The notes beneath the pieces were generated by a model that was not told where the DNA came from, searched no databases, and saw nothing but the letters and a program-made list of their open reading frames with translations. The position numbers and the translations under genes were made by a program. Of a stretch of DNA of 64,000 bases, positions 28,476 through 36,993 are shown piece after piece. Source of the stretch: Serinibacter salmoneus (lineage in GTDB: Bacteria; Actinomycetota; Actinomycetes; Actinomycetales; Beutenbergiaceae); the NCBI RefSeq assembly GCF_002563925.1, contig NZ_PDJD01000001.1:2114973-2178972 (forward strand), written 5' to 3'. Within the stretch, counting starts at the first letter, position 1. Every line of letters starts with the position of its first letter.

Positions 28476-31400
28476 ATGAATTCCCCCATGCGCTCACCAC
28501 GTGGGCACCACCCATCTGCCGCTCGCCGGGCACCCGCTCTGCTCGCGGCTCTCGGCACAGTGCTGGCCACGTCGCTGGCAGCCCTCCCCGCCCAGGCAAT
28601 CACCTCCGTCGAGTCCGACGAGGGCATCACCTGGGAGATCCACGATGCTGCCCCGCCCTCGCTCGACACCGGCAGCATCCGTACCGCAAGCGACTCCCCC
28701 ATCCAAGGTTTCGGGAACATCTTCGTCGAGGTGGAAGCCCCCGAGGGTGTCGCGGAGCCACGACTGAACGGCGAGATGGTCCGCGGCTTCGGCCTGACCT
28801 TCGACGGCGACGCCTCCTACGAGAGCACCCAGTCGGTGGACTTCGCCGGCGTCCTGGTGACGCGCGGCGTCGACGTGGAGACCTCGGGCAGTTCGATCCG
28901 GTTCCTGGACTCCCTCACCAACACCACATCCGAGCCCATCACCGTCTCGGTCTCCTTCGGTGGCTCGCTCGGCTACGGCGAGGGCGAGACCCAGGGCCTG
29001 GTCAAGTCCACCACGAGCGGCGACGCGCGCATCGGGACCGATGACAGTTGGGCGCTCGTGGCCACGCCGGATGAGGACACCCGACCCGTCGGCATCGCGT
29101 TCGGCGAGGTGGACCGGATGGGTAACCAGCAGCGTGACCCGTTCGAGACCCCGCTCGCGGTGGAGGGCGGGGAGGCCTCGTTCTACGGCTTCGTGAACGA
29201 GATCGAGATCGAACCCGGCACCACGGCGTCCTTCGCTCGGTTCGTGACACTGGGTGAGACCGGGAGCGAGCGCCTCGAGACCGCCGCGCAGAGCGTCGCC
29301 GAGCTCGCTGCCGCCCCGGACCTGGCCGGTCTGACCGTTCCCGAGGTCTGCACCATCGTGAACTGGGACATCAGCGCCCTGCCCGGCTACGACGCCGCCG
29401 TCTGCGAGGACGTGACGGCGTTGCCCACGCCCGCGGCGCCCGACGCCCCCGCGCCAGTCACCAGCGTGGCCTACGACGTGGTCGGCAAGACCATCGAGGA
29501 GCTCAAGGCGGACATGGCTGCGGGAGTGGTGACCTCGGAGGAGATCACCCAGGCCTACCTCGACCGGATCGCCGTTTACGACGGCGGCCCGCAGGGCTTC
29601 CACGCGTTCATCACCGTGGCCGACGACGCACTGGAGCAGGCCCGCGCAGCGGACGAGGCGCGCGCAGCGGGTGAGGACGGTGAACTCCTCGGGATCCCGA
29701 TCGCGGTGAAGGACCTCTACGACACCTTCGACATGCCCACCACCGGAGGTTCACGTGCCCTGGAGGGCTTCCAGCCCGAGCAGGACGCCTTCCAGGTGGC
29801 GCAGCTGCGCGAGGCGGGTGCGATCATCATCGGGAAGGCCAACACCTCCGAGTTCGCTTTCTCCGGCGGGTTCAGTGAGTCCGGCTGGATGCAGACCTGG
29901 AACGCCCTGTACCCCTCGAAGACCTCGTTCGGCTCCTCCGGCGGCTCCGCCGTGAGTGTGGCGACGAGCATGGCCGCCGGGGCGATGGGAACTCAGACCG
30001 GTGTCTCGCTCTACGCCCCCACCACCGGGGCGTCCCTGACGATGTTCCGCGGTACGGACGGCATGTCCAGCGGGACCGGCGTCATCCCGCTGACCTGGTA
30101 CCAGGACTACGCCGGGCCGATCGCCCGGACGGTGACGGACCTGGCGACCATGCTGAACGCCACCACGGGGACCGATCCGCTCGATCCGCTGACCGCCGAG
30201 GCCGACGAGCATCGACCCGAGGACTGGTCGGACAGCCTCGACGCCTCCGCCCTGGAGGGCATGCGCCTGGGCTACCTGCCCGACTCCTTCGACTCCAACT
30301 ACGCCACCAACGGGACCGGTGAGTTCCTGGAGACCCAGCTGAGCATGTTCGAGGACGCCGGCGCCAACGTGGTGCAGATGTCGGATCCCCCGAGCAACGG
30401 GCGTTCCCCGAGCGGGTCCCGTGGCATGGAGGGATGGGCCCGCTACATCGAGCTGCACGAGAACTTCCCGTACGAGAACGGCAACGAGGTGTACGCCTCC
30501 GACGCGGTGCTCCCCTACAACCAGCGCAGCCTCGGTGACACGCCGCGGCTGACGGAGGAAGAGGTCGAGGCGTGGGTGGAGTACCGCGACGGCTACAAGG
30601 AGCTCATCGCGGAGTGGATGGATGAGTACGACGTCGATGCTGTCGTCTATCCCGGGTTCATCAGCGACATGTACAACAACGACGCCCAGACCTCGCGGCT
30701 GACCTCGGACCGCTCCACCGGCGTGCTCACCTCCAGCGTGGGACTGCCGACCGTGGTGGTGCCCGCCGGCACCAACCCGAACGGGTACAGCACCTCGCTG
30801 CAGATCGTCGGCAGGGCGTGGGACGACGCGACCGTGCTCGGCATGGGCTATGCGCTCGAGCAGGAGATCCAGGGTCAGCAGCACACGACCTTCGCTCCGG
30901 CGCTGACCTACGTGGGTGAGAGCACCTCGCCGTTCGTGGATGTGTCGGTGGAGGACATGTTCTTCACCGAGATCGCCTGGCTGGCCGAGGAGGGCATCTC
31001 CACCGGTTGGAGCACCCCGCAGGGCCAGGAGTACCGACCCCTGCAGCCCATCGCCCGTGACGCCATGGCCGCCTTCCTGTACCGGATGGCCGAGGTGGAG
31101 GACTACACACCCCCCACCACCTCACCCTTCACCGACGTGGACACGAGCGACCAGTTCTACACCGAGATCGCCTGGCTGGCCGAGCAGGGCATCTCCACCG
31201 GCTGGAGCACCCCGCAGGGCCAGGAGTACCGACCCCTGGAGCCCATCGCCCGTGACGCCATGGCCGCCTTCCTGTACCGGATGGCCGAGGTGGAGGACTA
31301 CACCGCCCCCACCACCTCACCCTTCACCGACGTGGCCACGAGCAACCAGTTCTACACCGAGATCGCCTGGATGCAGACCAGCGGCATCTCCACCGGCTGG

Positions 31401-31499
31401 GAGGGCAACAACGGCACCAGCCTCTACCAGCCCCTGACCGACGTCGCCCGCGACGCCATGGCCGCCTTCCTCTACCGCTACGACCACCTGGAGGACTGA
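28476..31499 (+). CDS. Secreted amidase-signature enzyme with three C-terminal SLH-like repeats
   Basis: A 1007-aa exported protein. The signal peptide ends near LPAQA (about 38). Residues 40-310 are a beta-rich domain I do not recognise. Residues about 335-810 are an amidase-signature domain with the expected triad: Lys412 (IAVKDL), Ser487 (FGSSGGSA) and Ser511 (GTQTGVSL); the 24-residue spacing of the serines equals that in FAAH-type enzymes. From about 815 come three SLH-like repeats of 65 residues each, the first two nearly identical at DNA level. GAAAGGA-type Shine-Dalgarno precedes the ATG at 28476. The amide substrate is unknown; surface display on pyruvylated glycan is inferred. Confidence 0.88.
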   Translation: MNSPMRSPRGHHPSAARRAPALLAALGTVLATSLAALPAQAITSVESDEGITWEIHDAAPPSLDTGSIRTASDSPIQGFGNIFVEVEAPEGVAEPRLNGEMVRGFGLTFDGDASYESTQSVDFAGVLVTRGVDVETSGSSIRFLDSLTNTTSEPITVSVSFGGSLGYGEGETQGLVKSTTSGDARIGTDDSWALVATPDEDTRPVGIAFGEVDRMGNQQRDPFETPLAVEGGEASFYGFVNEIEIEPGTTASFARFVTLGETGSERLETAAQSVAELAAAPDLAGLTVPEVCTIVNWDISALPGYDAAVCEDVTALPTPAAPDAPAPVTSVAYDVVGKTIEELKADMAAGVVTSEEITQAYLDRIAVYDGGPQGFHAFITVADDALEQARAADEARAAGEDGELLGIPIAVKDLYDTFDMPTTGGSRALEGFQPEQDAFQVAQLREAGAIIIGKANTSEFAFSGGFSESGWMQTWNALYPSKTSFGSSGGSAVSVATSMAAGAMGTQTGVSLYAPTTGASLTMFRGTDGMSSGTGVIPLTWYQDYAGPIARTVTDLATMLNATTGTDPLDPLTAEADEHRPEDWSDSLDASALEGMRLGYLPDSFDSNYATNGTGEFLETQLSMFEDAGANVVQMSDPPSNGRSPSGSRGMEGWARYIELHENFPYENGNEVYASDAVLPYNQRSLGDTPRLTEEEVEAWVEYRDGYKELIAEWMDEYDVDAVVYPGFISDMYNNDAQTSRLTSDRSTGVLTSSVGLPTVVVPAGTNPNGYSTSLQIVGRAWDDATVLGMGYALEQEIQGQQHTTFAPALTYVGESTSPFVDVSVEDMFFTEIAWLAEEGISTGWSTPQGQEYRPLQPIARDAMAAFLYRMAEVEDYTPPTTSPFTDVDTSDQFYTEIAWLAEQGISTGWSTPQGQEYRPLEPIARDAMAAFLYRMAEVEDYTAPTTSPFTDVATSNQFYTEIAWMQTSGISTGWEGNNGTSLYQPLTDVARDAMAAFLYRYDHLED
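30950..31480 (+). repeat. Tandem 195-bp SLH-like repeat units
   Basis: Three in-frame units with a 195-base period; for example the identical ACCGAGATCGCCTGG occurs at 30966, 31161 and 31356. The first two units differ at only a few positions over most of their length, which suggests recent duplication or gene conversion; the third has diverged more. Confidence 0.85.
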
Positions 31500-31524
31500 C
31501 CCCCACCTCGACCCCCACACCAGC

Positions 31525-31558
31525 GCGGGCCCCGGGAGCACACGCTCCCGGGGCCCGC
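31525..31558. terminator. Bidirectional terminator between two convergent surface-protein genes
   Basis: A perfect 14-bp stem (31525-31538 with 31545-31558), loop CACACG, followed on the plus strand by CCCTTGTCT. It lies 25 bases after the amidase stop and 45 bases before the end of the convergent transglycosylase-like gene. Confidence 0.85.
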
Positions 31559-31603
31559 CCCTTGTCTACTGGCCTGCGATGCGGCCCGCGGACAGGGGTG
31601 TGC

Positions 31604-32977
31604 TCACTCCTCCGTGCCGGACTGCGTTGCCTCCTGCGTCGGCTCCTGGGTGGCGTCCGCCGTGGCGTCCTGGGTGGGAGCCGGGCTCTGGCTCGCGGAC
31701 TCCTCCACCTGCTCCTCAACGGTCTCCTGCCCGGACGGCTCGGGGGCCGCCGTCTCCTCGGGCGTGGTTGCCTCGGTGGCCGGCTCGTCCGTGGCCACAT
31801 CCGCATGCTCCATCACGGAGGGTTCCTTGGCGAGTTCATCAGCGAGCTCCGCGGGCGGATCGGCGTACCAGCCCTTGGACAGGAAGGCGTTCCACGCCCC
31901 GCACGGGCTGCCGTAGCGACCGTTGATGTAGTCCAGTCCCCAGGCGATCTGGGTGCGCGGGTTGGTGCGCCAGTCCGAGCCGTGGGAGGCCATCTTGGAG
32001 CCGGGCAACGACTGCGGGATGCCGTAGGCGCTGGAGTAGGGGTTGGCGGCGAGGTGGTTCCACCCGCTCTCGCGCTGCCACAGGTTGTCCAGGCAGGACC
32101 ACTGCGAGGAGGAGTACCCGTACTCGATCATCATCGTGTAGCCGATGGCCCGGTTGCCGGTGACACCGTCCGGGACCTGGGGCTCGTCCGGGGCACGGCG
32201 CACGCCAATCGTGTCGCGACCGTCACCGTTCCAATCGCCGACGAGCGCAACGTCGTCGGCACGGCCGAAGTACTCGATGCGGGAGGCTGCGCTGGAGCGC
32301 AGCGAGTTCGAGAGGTAGAACGCGGAGCCTCGCTGCACGGAGAGGGTGTCGGCGCCGTCGCCGTTCCAGTCACCGACGTGCACCGTATCCGCGGTGAGTC
32401 CGTAATCGAACACCGTGTCGGCAAGGCCGGGGCGGATGGCGTTCACCACGAAGTAAGTGCGCTGGCGCCGCACGGCAATGGTGTCGCGGCCGTCTCCGTC
32501 CCAGTCACCCGTGAGCACGTCGTCCGATGAGCGGCCGTAGTTCACCACCTTCTCGGCGGCCCCTCCGCGCAATGCGTTTGAGATGTAGTAGGTCTGCCCT
32601 CTGCGTACCGCCAGGGTGTCGCGACCGTCACCGTTCCAGTCGCCGACCAGCACCTCGTCCGAGGCTAGTCCGTAGTTGAACACGACGGAGGCCTGACCGC
32701 CGGTACGGCTGTTGGTGACGTAATAGGTGCGTCCCCGACGCACCATGAGGGTGTCGTCACCGTCGCCGTCCCAGTCGCCGTGGTACACCTTGTCGCCGTC
32801 GTCTCCGTACTCGAAGACGAGGTCTGCGCCGCCGTCCCAACCGTAGTCCAGGTGGTATGAGCTGCCCTCGCCTCCTACTTCGTCGCCTCCGGCCATCGCC
32901 GGCAGAGCGGTGCCACCGATTGCCAGGATCGTTGCGGCAGCAGACGCTGCCAGCACTCTCATCGTTCGTGTCGTCAT
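31604..32977 (-). CDS. Secreted GDWDGDG-repeat protein with a lytic-transglycosylase-like domain
   Basis: A 457-aa exported protein. The signal peptide ends around ALPAMAG (about 29). Four full repeats of exactly 45 residues run from 67 to 246, each starting with GDWDGDGxDT (a calcium-loop-like DxDGDG) and containing VRRGxTYY and a YGxxxD end; partial units flank them. Residues about 285-372 look like a small transglycosylase (resuscitation/SLT-like) domain with candidate catalytic Glu303 in LWQRESGWN and a possible C295-C359 disulfide. The last 80 residues are a Thr/Glu/Gln/Pro-rich tail. Cell-wall cleavage or remodelling is inferred from the domain. Confidence 0.85.
   Translation of the reverse strand: MTTRTMRVLAASAAATILAIGGTALPAMAGGDEVGGEGSSYHLDYGWDGGADLVFEYGDDGDKVYHGDWDGDGDDTLMVRRGRTYYVTNSRTGGQASVVFNYGLASDEVLVGDWNGDGRDTLAVRRGQTYYISNALRGGAAEKVVNYGRSSDDVLTGDWDGDGRDTIAVRRQRTYFVVNAIRPGLADTVFDYGLTADTVHVGDWNGDGADTLSVQRGSAFYLSNSLRSSAASRIEYFGRADDVALVGDWNGDGRDTIGVRRAPDEPQVPDGVTGNRAIGYTMMIEYGYSSSQWSCLDNLWQRESGWNHLAANPYSSAYGIPQSLPGSKMASHGSDWRTNPRTQIAWGLDYINGRYGSPCGAWNAFLSKGWYADPPAELADELAKEPSVMEHADVATDEPATEATTPEETAAPEPSGQETVEEQVEESASQSPAPTQDATADATQEPTQEATQSGTEE
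32200..32780 (-). repeat. 135-bp tandem repeats encoding 45-residue GDWDGDG units
   Basis: In-frame 135-base units inside the transglycosylase-like gene. The core encoding GDWNGDGRDT is the best conserved part at DNA level. A second set of the same units occurs in the next gene. Confidence 0.8.
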
Positions 32978-33063
32978 GGGGACCTCTCACAGGGGGACGG
33001 ACCCAGACACGGTAACGATTCGATATCAGTGTGGCCAGTCGAGTGTGGCGCGCCTCACGGCGA

Positions 33064-33101
33064 GCGGGTCGGTCAGCGCCGAGGCACGCCGACCGACCCG
33101 C
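33064..33101 (-). terminator. Hairpin after the second GDWDGDG-repeat gene
   Basis: An 11-bp perfect stem (33064-33074 with 33091-33101) and a 16-base loop, 7 bases beyond the stop of the gene ending at 33108. No T-run is seen. Confidence 0.55.
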
Positions 33102-33107
33102 CGGATT

Positions 33108-34379
33108 TCAGTCTCCGATGCGGTGCCAATTCCCACAGCCGTCAGAGATGAAGCCGACGTCAGAACTCCGGATAGACACCGTGCTGGTGAATCCCCAGCC
33201 GATCGTACTCGCGGACTCACCATCGAAACTGCTGACGCGCTCCCACGAGCAGTACTCACCCGGATCAGCAACATGGTAGGTGCCAGGCCGGAAGTCTCGG
33301 TTGACAACATAGCTGCCATTCCCAATTCGCTCTGCCGGATGAGCAGGGAACGTCGAGGACAACGACGTCCACGTTCCACAATCATCGACGTAGAGAGCGA
33401 AGTCGGAACTCTTCACCTCCACGATAGGCCGAGGACTCCCCCACTCGTTAGCCAGCAACTCGTCCCATTCTCCCGAGACTCCACCAAGCCGCTCCCAGTA
33501 GCAGCCATATTCAGCGCCCTGGGACCGGTAGACGCCCGCCGGAATGTCCGCTCCCACGAGGTGTGTACCGTCCCCGAACTTGATCGGCGCGGCAGGCGGG
33601 CGTCGCACGCCAAGTGTGGAGGAGCCGTCTCCGTTCCAATCACCCACAATCGTGGTGTCCGCGTCGCGTCCGTAGGTGACCACCCTGTCTGCCGAGCCGC
33701 CGCTCAACGAGTTGGCCAGATAGTAGGTCCGGCCGCGCCGCACACCGAACGTGTCACGCGAGTCACGGTTCCAGTCACCCACGTACACCCGGTCGGTAGT
33801 GCGGCCGTAGTTGAAGACCCGGTCAGCGGCCCCCGCAGTGAGCGTGTTCTTGACGTGGTAGGTCTGGCCTCGGCGCACTGCGAGAGTGTCGTCGCCATCC
33901 CCGTCCCAGTCTCCCACCAGGACCACATCGGAACTGCGCCCATAGGGCACCACCGCGTCAGCACCGCCACCATTGAGGGAGTTCTTGATGTGGTAGTCCC
34001 GGCCCCTACGCACCGCGAGCGTGTCGCGGCCGTCGCCGTCCCAGTCCCCCACGTACACAACGTCGCTAGCTCGCCCGTAATTCACCACGACATCGGCTGC
34101 ACCCGCACCCAGGCCATTGCTGAAGTAGTACGTCTGGCCGCGCCGGACGGCGAGCGTGTCACGTCCGTCGCCGTCCCAATCCCCGACATACACCTGGTCG
34201 GAGACACGTCCGTAGTTGAAGGCGTGATTCGCCTCCCCGCCCCACTGATCGTTCAGGAAGTACTGTTGGCCCGATCCACCAACTTCGCCGCCCGCGGCGA
34301 TCGAGGACGGCGCCACCAGCGCAGACGCGCCCACCGCCAAACCCATCGCCACCGCAAGCCTTCTCCACATAACACGCAT
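33108..34379 (-). CDS. Secreted GDWDGDG-repeat protein with duplicated Cys-containing C-terminal domain
   Basis: A 423-aa exported protein. The signal peptide ends near PSSIAAG (about 29). Four 45-residue repeats (66-245) match those of the neighbouring gene; the fourth has lost the DGDG loop (GDWNRDSRDT). The C-terminal 158 residues hold two copies of a module of about 79 residues, each with GDGTHLVGADIPAGVY- or NGSYVVNRDFRPGTY-like starts, a CxWER motif and a closing CGxW; one Cys pair per copy may form a disulfide. I know this module from other actinobacterial secreted proteins but not its function. It replaces the transglycosylase domain of the neighbour. No enzyme motif was seen. Confidence 0.8.
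   Translation of the reverse strand: MRVMWRRLAVAMGLAVGASALVAPSSIAAGGEVGGSGQQYFLNDQWGGEANHAFNYGRVSDQVYVGDWDGDGRDTLAVRRGQTYYFSNGLGAGAADVVVNYGRASDVVYVGDWDGDGRDTLAVRRGRDYHIKNSLNGGGADAVVPYGRSSDVVLVGDWDGDGDDTLAVRRGQTYHVKNTLTAGAADRVFNYGRTTDRVYVGDWNRDSRDTFGVRRGRTYYLANSLSGGSADRVVTYGRDADTTIVGDWNGDGSSTLGVRRPPAAPIKFGDGTHLVGADIPAGVYRSQGAEYGCYWERLGGVSGEWDELLANEWGSPRPIVEVKSSDFALYVDDCGTWTSLSSTFPAHPAERIGNGSYVVNRDFRPGTYHVADPGEYCSWERVSSFDGESASTIGWGFTSTVSIRSSDVGFISDGCGNWHRIGD
33600..34200 (-). repeat. 135-bp tandem repeats, second set
   Basis: Same 45-codon unit as in the adjacent gene, here four full copies plus partial ends. The two genes are in tandem on one strand and probably arose by duplication of the repeat region. 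Confidence 0.8.
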
Positions 34380-34474
34380 GCTGACCCCACGTCTCTCACG
34401 TTGTTTCCCGACGCGAGAAACCTACCGGAGGGGTCCGACTTTCGTCACCAGAAACGCGGCTCCCGACCGGTCCG

Positions 34475-35338
34475 TCAGCGCTCGAGCAGACCCAGGAGAT
34501 AGGCCCCGTACCCGGACTTGCGCAGCGCCTCGCCGCGCTCACGCAGTTGGTCATCAGTGAGGAACCCCCGGCGCCAGGCGACCTCCTCGGGCGCCCCGAT
34601 CTTCAGTTCCTGCCGCTTCTCGATGGTGCGCACGTAGGTGCCCGCATCGAGCAGGGAGTCGAACGTGCCGGTGTCCAGCCACGCCGTGCCTCGTGGCAGG
34701 ACCTCCACGTGCAACTGTCCGCGCTCCAGGTACCTCCGGTTCACATCCGTGATCTCGTACTCCCCGCGCGCCGACGGTTGCAGGTCCCGAGCGATCTCGA
34801 CGACGTCGTTGTCGTAGAAGTACAGGCCAGGGATCGCATACGGCGACCGGGGCTTAGCAGGCTTCTCCTCGAGGGAGAGCGCCTTGCCCGTCTCATCGAA
34901 CTCGACCACGCCGTAGGCACTGGCATCCGCCACCTTGTAAGCGAACACTGCCGCGCCGTGCATTCCATGGAAGCGGCTGAGCTGACTTCCCAGACCCGGG
35001 CCGTAGAAGATGTTGTCCCCCAGCACGAGCGCGACGTCGTCCTGGCCGATGAAGTCGGCGCCGATGACGAACGCCTGGGCCAGCCCATCGGGGCTGGGCT
35101 GCACGGCGTAGGAGATGGAGATACCGAACTGCGACCCGTCGCCCAGAAGTCGTTCGAACTGCTCGGCGTCGTGCGGGGTGGTGATGATGAGGACATCGCG
35201 GATGCCCGCGAGGATCAGCGTGGAGAGCGGGTAGTAGATCATGGGCTTGTCGTACACGGGCACCAACTGCTTGCTCACGCCCATGGTGATCGGGTGGAGC
35301 CGGGTCCCGGACCCGCCGGCAAGGATGATTCCTCTCAT
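34475..35338 (-). CDS. rfbA: Glucose-1-phosphate thymidylyltransferase
   Basis: A 287-aa nucleotidyltransferase making dTDP-glucose from glucose-1-phosphate and dTTP, the first step of dTDP-rhamnose synthesis. Motifs are the signature [28 protein letters not shown], the metal-site LGDNIFYG and [12 protein letters not shown]. The ATG at 35336-35338 has GGAAAG upstream; a longer in-frame extension to 35464 is rejected because the family begins with MRGIILAGG. It lies 43 bases downstream of the exporter ATPase, so it probably belongs to the same transcript as glf. Confidence 0.95.
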   Translation of the reverse strand: MRGIILAGGSGTRLHPITMGVSKQLVPVYDKPMIYYPLSTLILAGIRDVLIITTPHDAEQFERLLGDGSQFGISISYAVQPSPDGLAQAFVIGADFIGQDDVALVLGDNIFYGPGLGSQLSRFHGMHGAAVFAYKVADASAYGVVEFDETGKALSLEEKPAKPRSPYAIPGLYFYDNDVVEIARDLQPSARGEYEITDVNRRYLERGQLHVEVLPRGTAWLDTGTFDSLLDAGTYVRTIEKRQELKIGAPEEVAWRRGFLTDDQLRERGEALRKSGYGAYLLGLLER

Positions 35339-35381
35339 GGCCACATCTTTCCACGTGGCGGGGGCTGCGGCAGGGTGAGCG

Positions 35382-36104
35382 CTACGCGCGCATCCGCTCC
35401 ACGATCGCGTGAGCATCGCCGTCGGCCACCACGTGCCCGCGCTCCAGGAGCACGCCACGCTCACACAGGTCCGCCACCATGTTCAGGTCGTGGCTGACGA
35501 TCACAAGGGTCTTGCCCTCCTCGCGCAACCGACGGATCCGCTCCAGGCACTTGTGCTGGAACGGCTCGTCCCCCACGGCCAGGATCTCGTCCACGAGGAA
35601 GACGTCCGGATCGGTGTGCACGGCCACGCTGAACGCGAGCCGCAGGAACATCCCGGAGGAGTAGAACTTCACCTCGGTGTCGATGAACGTCTCGATCTCG
35701 GAGAAGGCCACGATCTCATCGAAGCGCTCCTCGATCTGCTCCCGGCTCATCCCGAGGATCGCACCGTTGAGGTAGACGTTCTCCCGACCCGTCAGGTCAG
35801 GGTGGAAACCGGCACCGACCTCGATGAGCCCGGCGATGCGACCGCGGACGGCGATCTGCCCGGCATCGGGGGTGAGCACACCGGAGATGCACTTCAGGAG
35901 GGTCGACTTACCGGACCCGTTGAATCCCAACAGCGCGAGCGTCTCCCCCTCCGTGACCGTGAGGCTCACGTCCGTCAGGGCGGTGAACTCGTCGACCTCC
36001 GGCTGCGCCCGTCGCACCGCGCGCGCGGCCATCTCCTTGAGCGAGTGCACATGCTTGAGTCGGAACCGCTTGGTCAGGTCCTGGACGATGATGGCCTCGG
36101 ACAC
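35382..36104 (-). CDS. Polysaccharide ABC exporter, ATP-binding subunit (Wzt/RfbE-like)
   Basis: A 240-aa ATPase of the O-antigen/teichoic-acid/galactan exporter family. It has Walker A ([13 protein letters not shown]), the family-specific [23 protein letters not shown] segment, the signature [16 protein letters not shown] and Walker B with catalytic Glu ([13 protein letters not shown]), followed by the H-loop SHDL. It lacks the C-terminal carbohydrate-binding domain of long Wzt proteins, so the cargo should be recognised without a terminal cap. The GTG at 36104, one base after the permease stop, was chosen over a longer start that would overlap the permease. Confidence 0.92.
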   Translation of the reverse strand: MSEAIIVQDLTKRFRLKHVHSLKEMAARAVRRAQPEVDEFTALTDVSLTVTEGETLALLGFNGSGKSTLLKCISGVLTPDAGQIAVRGRIAGLIEVGAGFHPDLTGRENVYLNGAILGMSREQIEERFDEIVAFSEIETFIDTEVKFYSSGMFLRLAFSVAVHTDPDVFLVDEILAVGDEPFQHKCLERIRRLREEGKTLVIVSHDLNMVADLCERGVLLERGHVVADGDAHAIVERMRA

Positions 36105-36105
36105 C

Positions 36106-36993
36106 TCAGAGCTCCTGGGCGAAGTTGCGGGACAGGCGGGTGAACAGGCGGTCACCGAGGACCAGGACGATCGCGCAGACCACGAGAGCGATCACGCCGC
36201 GATCCATCACATTGGTCATCAGGGCATCGGCCCGGTCCGCCGGGTTGGCGGCGGGATACCAGAACGCGCGGTGGAACAACTCCACGGCGATCGTGAGGGG
36301 ATTGGCCTGGTAGAGGGCGAGCATGATGCTGCCCTCACCGAAGGTTTGCCGGACCATGTCCAGGGAGTACAGCACCGGGGAGAACCAGATCGCGACCATG
36401 AGGATCAGATCCACGATGTTCTCGATGTCGCGGTAGGCGACGTTCACTGCGCCGAAGGCCAGCCCCAGGCCGAGCGCGAGAGTCAGAACGATCAGGATCG
36501 CCAGGACGGCCGCCACGATGCCCATCACGTCCGGGCGCCAACCCACGATGAGCGACCCGACCAGGAGCACCAGCAACTGCGGCACGAAGTGCACGAGCGC
36601 CACCCAGACCATCGAGACCGGGAACAACTGGCGCGGCAGGAAGATCTTGTTCACCAGCGCGCCGTTCTGCACCACCGAGCGGGTGGCGTTGCCGAGAACC
36701 TCGGAGAAGAGGTTGATCAGCACGATCCCGCTGAACAGGTACACCGCGAACGGCGGGAGGGCGCGGTCCATCTGCAGGAACTGGCCCATGACGAAGTAGA
36801 AGACGACGAACTGGACGCCGGGCTTGACGTAGCTCCAGGCCAGGCCGAGGAAGGAGGCCTGGTACCGGACGCGCAACTCCTTGCGGACCAGGAGTTCGAG
36901 GAGGTAACGCTGCCCGGTGATGCTGACCAGGCCGCGGGCGATTCCCGGCCGGTGCATACCGGGCGGGATCGCCGGGAGCTGCCGCTCAGTCAC
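36106..36993 (-). CDS. Polysaccharide ABC exporter, permease subunit (Wzm/RfbD-like)
   Basis: A 295-aa ABC-2 type permease with about six transmembrane helices. The N-terminal amphipathic region YLLELLVRKELRVRYQASFLGLAWSYVKPG is typical of this family, as is the central LGNATRSVVQNGALVNKIFLPRQLFPVS. It forms the membrane pore of a lipid-linked polysaccharide exporter with the ATPase encoded next. The GTG start lies in GTGACTGA and overlaps the end of the galactofuranosyltransferase gene by 8 bases, so synthesis and export are translationally coupled. Confidence 0.92.
   Translation of the reverse strand: MTERQLPAIPPGMHRPGIARGLVSITGQRYLLELLVRKELRVRYQASFLGLAWSYVKPGVQFVVFYFVMGQFLQMDRALPPFAVYLFSGIVLINLFSEVLGNATRSVVQNGALVNKIFLPRQLFPVSMVWVALVHFVPQLLVLLVGSLIVGWRPDVMGIVAAVLAILIVLTLALGLGLAFGAVNVAYRDIENIVDLILMVAIWFSPVLYSLDMVRQTFGEGSIMLALYQANPLTIAVELFHRAFWYPAANPADRADALMTNVMDRGVIALVVCAIVLVLGDRLFTRLSRNFAQEL

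Noticed and set aside
31604-34379. Dockerin or cellulosome component
   Set aside because: The DxDGDG loops recur every 45 residues without the paired dockerin helices; they fit a beta-type repeat better.
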